A stretch of DNA of 18,030 nucleotides from NCBI GenBank assembly GCA_016927095.1, contig JAFGNI010000422.1, positions 1-18,030 on the forward strand, read 5' to 3'. Each line of letters begins with the position of its first letter. Position 1 is the stretch's first letter. This DNA comes from Anaerolineae bacterium. GTDB taxonomy: Bacteria; Chloroflexota; Anaerolineae; B4-G1; SLSP01. This document shows positions 7,101-12,739 of the stretch, piece after piece. The position numbers and the translations under genes were made by a program. Under the pieces are notes generated by a model. The model was given only the letters and a program-made list of their open reading frames with translations, was not told the origin of the DNA and did not search any database.

Positions 7101-8234
7101 GGCAATCGCCGACCGGAGGCTTTCGAGGCCGGCGATCAGAGCAGCCCTGCTGTCACCGGCAACCGGGACCAGGTGGGAGCGTGTCGTGTGCAGGTCAGGC
7201 CGCATCACAGGGACGTCTAGACGCACCTTAGCCTCAGCAACCAGAACATGGGCTACCTGGTCACCGGATGCGTGCGCCACATCCGCCACGCGCCGGCTCT
7301 GAGCAGGCGCCAACCAGGGACGTGCATCGGAGACGGAGAAGAGGGGTGTGTCGTCCCAGGCCACATCAGGGTCCGGGCTGGTAACAGACGGGGTGGGAAC
7401 CCACATCCGGCGCTCAATGCAGAGAACGGCCTTGATGAGGGACAATAACGGCGACACCGGCATCCCGAAGCCCGGCCCGCTGACTACACAGGACAGATCC
7501 GGCGCGTCCTGCCGCGAATCGCCGGTGACCAGCGGTCCGACAAGACGACTTCCAGTCTCATTCGGAGTCCCACTAGCTTCACTCGAGTGTAACCGGTAGT
7601 CCCGAACGACCTCAGCGTCAGGAGGCCAAGTGACGGACTCGAGGATCCCGATATCACCCACTGACAGTCCTAAACGCCGCAAGGCCTGTTCAAACGCTCG
7701 ATCGGAATCACGGCTCGAGCTCACCGAAGTGCCGATAATGGTCGCGTAAGCAGGGGTTAGAGGGAATGCTGGTTCGACCGGTGTCCGCCGGTCACCCTTC
7801 AGGAGTATCGCCGCCGCGTGGAAGGGACCCTCGCTTCCGATCAGGACAAGGTCAACCCTGCCTTCATCCAACCATTGGGCGGCGAGGTCGAGTGCCTGCA
7901 CCAATGCCGTGCCGTCCACCTGCACGGTGGGGACATCCAGCACGGTACCGCGATGGTCAACATCACCGCAGGTGCTGTGATCACAGCTGAGTCTCAGCGT
8001 CAGATGGTTGATGGGAGCGTCAGCATCGCGCAGGACGATACCGCCCACACGGGGAAGGTCCCGTCCAGGACTAACACGTAAGCCCCCACCGAGATCCGTC
8101 ACCAGATCCTGCAATGAAATACGCGTCTGCTGGACGTCTTGAGATTCGACACCTGCGTAGATCCGCCGGACAAAGGCCGCCAGGCCATGATCCACGCCAA
8201 CGGCACACGCCATGCCCACGATGTGGAGCATCAT
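4200..8234 (-). CDS. PfaB/PfaC-like hybrid: pseudo-ketosynthase - acyltransferase - two FabA-like dehydratases
   Basis: A 1344-residue multidomain synthase subunit. Residues 1-310 resemble a ketosynthase (start MLHIVGMACAVGVDHGLAAF; end similar to KS termini at ...RPWLAP) but lack the DAACASS cysteine and the HGTGT and GHTKAAAG histidine motifs; GILESVTWPP stands where EAHGTGT is expected. It is therefore a CLF- or PfaB-type inactive domain. Residues 450-760 are an acyltransferase with FVYPGVFNAYPGMARD and GYSMGE (Ser555). Residues 940-1110 match the PfaC DH1 domain (PPYVVLMEMALQPCGFLSAYLRS, YFRNLDGRGRVL, DLDLRGKT). The last 140 residues form the second FabA-like hotdog with NHFYQDPVMPGSLG (His1235). 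The ATG at 8234 overlaps the preceding TGA (ATGA), so translation is coupled. A family A repeat encodes PVYFTG at 943-948, just before DH1. A 20-bp palindrome lies between the two DH domains. The PfaC KS-CLF pair is not seen. Confidence 0.87.
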   Translation of the reverse strand: MMLHIVGMACAVGVDHGLAAFVRRIYAGVESQDVQQTRISLQDLVTDLGGGLRVSPGRDLPRVGGIVLRDADAPINHLTLRLSCDHSTCGDVDHRGTVLDVPTVQVDGTALVQALDLAAQWLDEGRVDLVLIGSEGPFHAAAILLKGDRRTPVEPAFPLTPAYATIIGTSVSSSRDSDRAFEQALRRLGLSVGDIGILESVTWPPDAEVVRDYRLHSSEASGTPNETGSRLVGPLVTGDSRQDAPDLSCVVSGPGFGMPVSPLLSLIKAVLCIERRMWVPTPSVTSPDPDVAWDDTPLFSVSDARPWLAPAQSRRVADVAHASGDQVAHVLVAEAKVRLDVPVMRPDLHTTRSHLVPVAGDSRAALIAGLESLRSAIAFGADLGTVAAERCRALSDSPSAAYALALVARDREELLKELDHAQDGLDKALATSIEWQTPRGSTFAPNPLGPEGVTFVYPGVFNAYPGMARDLFQHFPWLHNSLSEITADPGGVLGERWIYPRQRQKLTDEALKHYGAGLQDQPAVMIESGSTVAIAHTQIVREVFGVKPQAALGYSMGEVSMLWATGVWRDADASSRTLHRSALFRDVISGPMLAVKAYWGLGRDEVVDWATYLLKAKADRVRQAVAEENSLSRAKAPRVFVTFVNLDNEVVIAGEDIGCQRVIDRLQCHALPVPASVAIHNEAIHAAYEDLVALYTHPVAGKPDMTFYSAATYAPIRLEERALAEMMAIMCCQPVDFPRLVSRAYEDGARVFLELGPLGTCTRRIKRILRGSPHAAVAMNPTPGEDLDGIVRALAVLVAHRVPVDLTPLYAAEEPVAVSEIGFALGTSHVPSLVGLLDFYGRHLMPQQHQAADLHRAFLMGRDAAQRRAGAVVGLQVAAGRRLLDVEPAPGHAQDDGNRNSRGSYASIAPEVGGLSDIGSSASLSADAFTLNRTYSRARPTAPVYFTGPPLFDEAALRAFAAGDVTQCFGSDFAVYHNRRLPRIPNGDLLMMSRVTEARGDPAVVAVPPGRELSSHGPMATLRSEFDVTPNAWFYQAGDVCRSMGYPGLPPYVVLMEMALQPCGFLSAYLRSSLLEPERDLYFRNLDGRGRVLADLDLRGKTVRGEVQLLTSTRGQGVIIQTFSFSLSCDGTPIYEGWSSFGYFPLSGLQRQVGLDAAHLGDGGTFTAAVDTWDLVTSTPVCGSAIALPPETGCAHEQVAPASDCWLLQPVDAGTLPTLLVRGQVRPQDWYFRNHFYQDPVMPGSLGVEAAMQAMARYARWRYPTLALDCAYQVLGHQVSWKYRGQITPEDLEWHAAIALTDVQDDRGGVTLTGDVTLWKSDLPIYRIEGAAVRLEAWAIDGLR
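4669..4688. repeat. Perfect 20-bp palindrome between two DH domains
   Basis: GGGAGCGCTATAGCGCTCCC is a perfect palindrome inside the pseudo-KS/AT/DH/DH gene. It encodes GSAIALP in the DH1-DH2 linker. This is its only copy here. It could be a third type of mobile or dispersed repeat, or a chance palindrome. Confidence 0.7.
5392..5408. repeat. Family A repeat before the first FabA-like DH domain
   Basis: CCGGTGAAGTATACCGG; encodes PVYFTG at residues 943-948 of the pseudo-KS/AT/DH/DH protein, between a low-complexity linker and DH1. Confidence 0.85.
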
Positions 8235-10228
8235 TGGCTGATCTCCGGTTGCGTCTCGACAGCCCTATCCTCGGTCCCGGAAAGCGTCAGCCGGCAGGGT
8301 GCACTGGCGTCTACGTGATATACATTCTCAGAGTCAGGAAGCTGATTCTGCGCGAAGAGCGCGTTCAAACGCTCACTCAGGGTGATCTCAGCCTCCCCCA
8401 CCTCCATACAGAGCTTCCCCGACGCATCATAGATCCCGACATCAGCCACCAAGCTGCGCGCCGTGCATGTGCGCACCTTCATCTGTGTATAGGTGACCGC
8501 GCCGAAGGACAGCGGACGCAGCTGGAGTCCCCATCCGATGCGAAGCGGCAGGCCGCCATAGCCCAAATGATAGTAGGACCAGACCAGCAAGCTCTGGAGC
8601 TGAACGTCGACGACATAGGGATTGAAGCTCTGCACGGGGAACTGTCCCTGCGTTTCCCAGAAGAGCGGGGGCAGACAGCTACGCATGGTGAGCCCACCTT
8701 CATCCATCGACAAGATCGCGTCGATGCCCTGGAAGCTGGGTCCGTGAAACAGCACGCGCTGGCTTGTGCTTCCGTCCGTACCGTAGAGCTGGGCGCCATC
8801 GACCACGCCCCCTGCGTCTGCGAAGGCCGCACCGCCGTATATGCTCATGTTTCCAGCAAAACGCTGCGGTGCCAACACAGGTGCTTGATTCGGCATCGCA
8901 TCTACGGCACGTCTATCTGCAGCAATGTCAGCAGCCAGGGTCACCGTCGTTCGGTAATGATAGCGAGGCAATCCGCCTGCAGACCGGTGGGGTGTACCGG
9001 CCGCTTCGCTCAAAATTAACGCATCGATCGCAACGCGATCCGGGCGACCACCGGCATCAGACGCCTCCAGTGGTTGGGGCTTCAGCTCCAAGACATAGTG
9101 ATCGGCCAGCCCATCATCAAAGACGATGCCCTTGAGGGCGCGGTAGTCATCCACGCGCAGGTAGCGATAGCCAGGCACCAGCTGTTCACAGGCATTGACC
9201 ATCCAGCTCACGGCGCAGACCGTAGGCAACACCGCGTTGCCGCCGATCACGTGGTCACGCAGAAACGGATTGGCCGCCACTGACAGTTTTCGCCTTATGC
9301 GGCGGGCGCCCGAGCTGCCATTGCCGGCAACTGCGGAGGGGAGCGGCCTGATTGCTTTGCCGACAACGACCTGCGTTGCAGCAGCGCGCGTCCCGATATC
9401 GCGTCCCTCCACCAGATCAGCTAGAAGCGCTGTGCCGGCGTCCACCGGGATGACGTCAATGTCTCGCGCTTCGAGCTGTCTTCGCAACGCGGGCGTGACC
9501 ATGCCGCCATCCCAGGGACCCCAATCTACAGCAAGAACGCGGCAGTGAGGGGCTTGTCGGCGCGCCCAGTGCGCCACCTTGTTCAGAATCTCGTTTGCTA
9601 CGGCATAGCCGGCCTGGCCAACATTGCCGTAGAAGCCGGCGACCGAAGAGAAGAGGACCAGAAACGAGAGCTGGTCTAGCGGTACCGAGGTCAAAAGGTT
9701 CCGAAGGCCGTCCACCTTTACGGAGACCACCCGTTCGAAGTCGGCCAGGGCTTGGTCCTTGACAAGCTTGTCGGCCAACACCCCGGCGCCATGGACAACG
9801 CCGGTGATGGGACCAAGCTTTGCGGCTGCCTCTGCTACGGCTGCTCTGAGGCCGGCAGCATCGGTGACATCAGCCTGGGCGTAGATGGCCAAGCCACCGC
9901 CCGCTGTCACGGCATCCAGCGTCTCCTGTATCTCTCGCTGGGACTGAACATCGCGCACCATCTTCTGCAGGCGCCGCGGGTTTGGCTCCTCACCGTCAGC
10001 TTTGAGCGCAGCCATCGCAGCCTGCATCAGAGCCGCATCATCCGACAGGCCCTGCGCCCACGTAGGGTCGACGCTGCCGTCGAAATGACTACGTCCCACC
10101 AGAATGAAGCGGCTGTGAAACCGTTTCGCCAGTGCGATGACGCAGGCAGCCGTGATACCCTTCGCGCCACCGCTGACTAGGAATACGGTCTCCGGCATCG
10201 GCGTCGGGAGTGGGTCAGTAAGCACCAT
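8231..10228 (-). CDS. pfaA (C-terminal portion): Ketoreductase (catalytic half) plus PS-type dehydratase, C-terminal part of a PfaA-like synthase
   Basis: A 665-residue protein. The Rossmann motif VSGGAKGITAACVIALA (about 18-34) and the catalytic SSVAG...GYAVANE (Ser194/195, Tyr208) mark an active NADPH-dependent KR. From about 318, NPFLRDHVIGGNAVLP has the His326-x3-G-x4-P motif of polyketide-synthase dehydratases, and DVQLQ (Asp541-x3-Gln) supplies the second catalytic residue, so this hotdog DH looks active. ATG at 10228 has GAGGAG seven bases upstream. It overlaps the end of the preceding KR-structural gene by 14 bases in another frame. In PfaA both KR halves are one chain, so this is a split with translational coupling. 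Inserts: family A at 410-416 (GTPHRSAG) and family B at 466-474 (AAFADAGG), both in the dehydratase part. Confidence 0.88.
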   Translation of the reverse strand: MVLTDPLPTPMPETVFLVSGGAKGITAACVIALAKRFHSRFILVGRSHFDGSVDPTWAQGLSDDAALMQAAMAALKADGEEPNPRRLQKMVRDVQSQREIQETLDAVTAGGGLAIYAQADVTDAAGLRAAVAEAAAKLGPITGVVHGAGVLADKLVKDQALADFERVVSVKVDGLRNLLTSVPLDQLSFLVLFSSVAGFYGNVGQAGYAVANEILNKVAHWARRQAPHCRVLAVDWGPWDGGMVTPALRRQLEARDIDVIPVDAGTALLADLVEGRDIGTRAAATQVVVGKAIRPLPSAVAGNGSSGARRIRRKLSVAANPFLRDHVIGGNAVLPTVCAVSWMVNACEQLVPGYRYLRVDDYRALKGIVFDDGLADHYVLELKPQPLEASDAGGRPDRVAIDALILSEAAGTPHRSAGGLPRYHYRTTVTLAADIAADRRAVDAMPNQAPVLAPQRFAGNMSIYGGAAFADAGGVVDGAQLYGTDGSTSQRVLFHGPSFQGIDAILSMDEGGLTMRSCLPPLFWETQGQFPVQSFNPYVVDVQLQSLLVWSYYHLGYGGLPLRIGWGLQLRPLSFGAVTYTQMKVRTCTARSLVADVGIYDASGKLCMEVGEAEITLSERLNALFAQNQLPDSENVYHVDASAPCRLTLSGTEDRAVETQPEISQ
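8807..8831. repeat. Family B repeat in the KR-DH gene
   Basis: A GCCCCCT leader, the unit GCGTCTGCGAAGGCC and GCA. It encodes AAFADAGG in the dehydratase region. Confidence 0.8.
8984..9000. repeat. Family A repeat in the KR-DH gene
   Basis: CCGGTGGGGTGTACCGG; encodes GTPHR within AAGTPHRSAGGL, a loop of the dehydratase domain. Confidence 0.85.
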
Positions 10229-11060
10229 CGGTCATCTCCTCTGTGCCCGACTCAACTTCGGCCACCAGGGTAACACGTCGCCCCTCCCCCCAGCCGACTT
10301 CGGAGATCGCGCGATTTGGATCCAGTACCTCAGCAACCACGGCATCGGCTGCCGCATCTGTCGCCAGTTCGGGGGCAAGGTCGATAGCGCGAGATACGAC
10401 CACAGGCCACTCTAGGCGCAGCGTCTTGGTCAAGCCGGTCATACCTGCCGCCGCCGTCAAGCCATCCGCGGCGCCGGTCATGCTAAGGGCGCCGTCCAGT
10501 CGAACGACGGTAAAGAAACCACCCCATGACTGGCGCGCTGCGTCGGTCAGTGAATCGGACAGATGCTTGGCCAGCAGGAATGCGAGTCGCACATCGTCCC
10601 TGTCTGCTAGGCCCGCTAAGACTCCGCCGCGAGAACACGGCGGCGGACCATCAAGACCGGCGCCATAAGGGACCTGAGTAGGCGATGTGGGCAACGCTCC
10701 AACCATTGCCGTGCACGTGACCACACAGCCCGCGACAGGACCATACGACGCGCGAACTTCATCGAGGGCTGCCCGCACAGCAGCCTCCGTCGTATTCTCC
10801 AAGAACACGACCGGCGAGTCCACGTAGGCAGGCATCCCTGATGACGGGCGCAGCAGCACCATGGGCCAGCCCATCGCCTGGAGACGACGCGTCAACGCCG
10901 GCACAAGGTCGGTTCCATCATCGACCACCAGGAAGACGTGCGCCTCAGGCAACTCAAACTCCAAGATATCGGGGGCGGGTAGCGGCCTTAGGCGTACCTC
11001 TGCGATTGGCCCGAAGGCAGTCTCAGCTTCGGCAACGCCAAGGAGCTCCCGCTCTACACT
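10215..11060 (-). CDS. pfaA (central portion): KR structural half of the PfaA-like synthase, read by -1 shift from the ACP gene
   Basis: Resembles the non-catalytic N-terminal half of a polyketide-synthase ketoreductase: a degenerate Rossmann domain (HVFLVVDDGTDLVPALTRRL) ending in GLTKTLRLEWPVVVSRAIDLAPELATDAAADAVVAEVL and the strand GRRVTLVAE. The first in-frame start codon is a TTG at 10964 without any SD. However, the frame is open upstream with no stop as far as the A7 tract at 11060-11066, reading SVERELLGVAEAETAFGPIAEVRLRPLPAPDILEFE, which looks like the ACP-KR linker of PfaA. I therefore read it as the continuation of the double-ACP gene after a -1 frameshift, giving a fusion of about 826 residues. 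The alternatives are weak independent initiation at 10964 or an indel. It ends at 10215, overlapping the next gene. Confidence 0.72.
   Translation of the reverse strand, partial: SVERELLGVAEAETAFGPIAEVRLRPLPAPDILEFELPEAHVFLVVDDGTDLVPALTRRLQAMGWPMVLLRPSSGMPAYVDSPVVFLENTTEAAVRAALDEVRASYGPVAGCVVTCTAMVGALPTSPTQVPYGAGLDGPPPCSRGGVLAGLADRDDVRLAFLLAKHLSDSLTDAARQSWGGFFTVVRLDGALSMTGAADGLTAAAGMTGLTKTLRLEWPVVVSRAIDLAPELATDAAADAVVAEVLDPNRAISEVGWGEGRRVTLVAEVESGTEEMTDGAY
11025..11047 (-). promoter_or_regulatory. Possible stimulatory hairpin downstream of the slippery site
   Basis: The coding-strand arms AGCT...AGCT enclose TTGGC-GTT-GCCGA, giving nine pairs with one T-G wobble and a two-base bulge. It begins 12 bases after the A7 tract, somewhat farther than in dnaX. 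The structure is modest, and chance formation in GC-rich DNA is possible. Confidence 0.25.
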
Positions 11061-12694
11061 TTTTTTGGGTCGCCTATCCTGACGGCGGCACCCACCTCGG
11101 CACCGTGGTCGCCGTTTCCTCCGTCGTGGGCCATATAGTTGAGGATCTGTGCCAATGTCCGCAGCTCGGCCAGCACATCGGTCTCAACCTCAGGCAGGTC
11201 AGGATGCCGGTCTTGGAGGGAACCGAGGATCTCGACACGCTTGATCGAGTCAATCCCGAGGTCCGCCTCCATATCCATGTCGAGTTCCAACATCTCTGCG
11301 GGATAGCCGGTCTTGTCGCTGACGATCTCAAGGAGCTCCTGACTGAGCACTGTCACGTCGACTGTGCCGGTGGGCGCTGCAGCCGGGCTGACAGGCAAAG
11401 CATCCTCATCCAATGAGTTAGGCGAGCTGGAAGGGGCCGCGCCGGTCGGCACCCCTATCACCGGGTCTGTACTCGTCGCTTTGGACATATAGTCAAGAAT
11501 CTGGGCCAGGGTGCGCAGCTCGGCCAGGATATCAGTCTCAACATCGGGTAGGCCGGGATAGGCATCCTGGAGCGCGCCCAGTATCTCGACCCGCTTGATG
11601 GAATCGATTCCCAAATCCGCTTCCATGTCCATGTCCAAGTCCAGCATCTCGGCAGGATACCCCGTCTTGTCACTGACAATGTCAAGCAGCGCAGCACTGA
11701 GCTCTCCTGCACTGAATGCCGCACTTGATGCCTGCTGCTGGACGGAGGTTGCGACGGCGATTCCTGGTTCGACCGCTGCAGCGAACGCCGCTGGCAAAAC
11801 CTGGCTGTCAGGCTGACTCCGATCAATGCTGGGCGCCGCCTGGGTCTCTCTTACGATGGATGCGGTCTGTGGTGCCATAGCAGGGCGTGATGGAGAAACG
11901 GTGAGAGCGGCAGACGCACTTTCCACGCGGGCATGGCCATCTCTATGCCCAGCGTCGCTATGCCTATGCCCATCCGCACCGTTGTGGCCATAACCTTGGC
12001 CATTGCCATGGCTATGCCCATTACCGTTGGCGCTCAGGGCGGCACCGTAATGGCTTTGCAGCAGCTCAATGAAGGCCTGGGCATAGCTGGCCTGCTGTTG
12101 CAGGAATTGCCCGTGGAGATCCAACGTCTCCGACTGGTGCGTGTGAAACTGCGCAACACTGCGATTGAGGCTCTGCAGAACCTGCAGCAGCACCTCTGCC
12201 CGTTCGCCTGTCGTGTTACCGGCAGTGAACAGCGCGCCCTGCTCCTGCATCAGCGCAGCGAAGATGTCGGCGTAGGACGCCTGGTTGCTGAGATATTGCT
12301 GATGCACCCGCAGCATCTCACTCTGGTGGTCGTAGGATTGCGCAAGGCCACGCTCCAATCCCTCGAGGACACGACCGTAATCCTTGACGGCAACCTGGGG
12401 TGCGCCCACCTTGTTGGGACCGGAAAGCGCCGTCTCAGGCACAGCAAACGCTGCGGCGGCTTGGACAGGCGTCCTATCGTGGCCATTGCCGTTGTGGTCA
12501 GCGCTCGTGCTGGCCCCCGGGGTGAACGAGCCCGTCCGCAGGCCATCTCCCGCCGAAGCGGTGTTGTGTACTGCCGCAGCGGTGGTGTCGACCGCGGTGA
12601 GCCCCTTCCCGCTGTCAGCCAGCGCTTCCTCAAAGGCTTTCTCCCGTGCCGCACTGACGTAGTTGGCACCATTCAAGCTGATCTTGTAGGCCAC
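11054..12694 (-). CDS. pfaA (ACP portion): Tandem double acyl-carrier protein with coiled N-terminal and His/Gly-rich linker regions
   Basis: Two nearly identical PfaA-type ACPs lie at the C-terminus. Both have the core DMDMEADLGIDSIKRVEIL with the phosphopantetheine serine in DSIKR, at about residues 365 and 483, 118 residues apart. Upstream are two related helical segments of about 35 residues (HQSEMLRVHQQYLSNQASYADIF and HQSETLDLHGQFLQQQASYAQAF), probably docking or dimerisation elements, then a His/Gly/Asn-rich linker (GNGHSHGNGQGYGHNG...). Start choice: AAGGAGG directly abuts an ATG at 12700, but stands six bases before a GTG at 12694, which I prefer; the products differ by two residues. 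Two degenerate family A repeats encode TAVDTTAAAVHNTAS near the N-terminus. The stop TAG (11056-11054) comes one codon after a slippery A7, so this gene may also be read through into the KR half. Confidence 0.88.
   Translation of the reverse strand: MAYKISLNGANYVSAAREKAFEEALADSGKGLTAVDTTAAAVHNTASAGDGLRTGSFTPGASTSADHNGNGHDRTPVQAAAAFAVPETALSGPNKVGAPQVAVKDYGRVLEGLERGLAQSYDHQSEMLRVHQQYLSNQASYADIFAALMQEQGALFTAGNTTGERAEVLLQVLQSLNRSVAQFHTHQSETLDLHGQFLQQQASYAQAFIELLQSHYGAALSANGNGHSHGNGQGYGHNGADGHRHSDAGHRDGHARVESASAALTVSPSRPAMAPQTASIVRETQAAPSIDRSQPDSQVLPAAFAAAVEPGIAVATSVQQQASSAAFSAGELSAALLDIVSDKTGYPAEMLDLDMDMEADLGIDSIKRVEILGALQDAYPGLPDVETDILAELRTLAQILDYMSKATSTDPVIGVPTGAAPSSSPNSLDEDALPVSPAAAPTGTVDVTVLSQELLEIVSDKTGYPAEMLELDMDMEADLGIDSIKRVEILGSLQDRHPDLPEVETDVLAELRTLAQILNYMAHDGGNGDHGAEVGAAVRIGDPKKV
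11060..11066 (-). other. Candidate -1 frameshift site (A AAA AAA slippery heptamer)
   Basis: In the ACP frame the coding strand reads CCA AAA AAA GTG TAG. The seven A residues fit the canonical X XXY YYZ heptamer in the zero frame, one codon before the stop. In the -1 frame the reading continues without a stop through an ACP-KR linker into the KR half. An SD-like AGGATAGG lies about 6-13 bases upstream. A potential hairpin (AGCT, CC bulge, TTGGC/GCCGA, AGCT) lies downstream at 11025-11047, 12 bases after the heptamer. Programmed slippage, transcriptional slippage or a homopolymer error would all look like this. Confidence 0.55.
12558..12595. repeat. Degenerate family A tandem pair in the ACP gene (21-bp period)
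   Basis: GCGGTGTTGTGTACTGC (12558-12574) and GCGGTGGTGTCGACCGC (12579-12595), separated by CGCA. Stem pairing is kept, with one G-T wobble. They encode the TAVDTTAAAVHNTA segment near the N-terminus. Confidence 0.65.
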
Positions 12695-12710
12695 AGTCAT
12701 CCTCCTTGCT

Positions 12711-12739
12711 CTATGCACCGGCGCTATGTACCGGCATAG
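12711..12739. repeat. Family A repeat forming the KS-AT C-terminus, within a larger inverted repeat
   Basis: CCGGCGCTATGTACCGG (12718-12734) flanked by CTATGC and GCATAG arms. On the coding strand it encodes PVHSAG, and the flanking arm supplies the TAG stop of the KS-AT gene, just before the SD of the ACP gene. Confidence 0.7.

Noticed and set aside
7771..7793. CCGGTGTCCGCCGG, similar to a family A arm pair
   Set aside because: Spacing and loop do not fit the 17-bp element, and the encoded protein shows no extra loop.
8114..9019. A plus-strand frame of 301 codons opposite the KR-DH gene
   Set aside because: Antisense to conserved DH coding sequence and without recognisable motifs or a supported start.
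9794..9815. GCCGGTGATGGGACC resembling the left half of family A
   Set aside because: It encodes the conserved ITGVVHGAG of the KR, so it is ordinary coding sequence.
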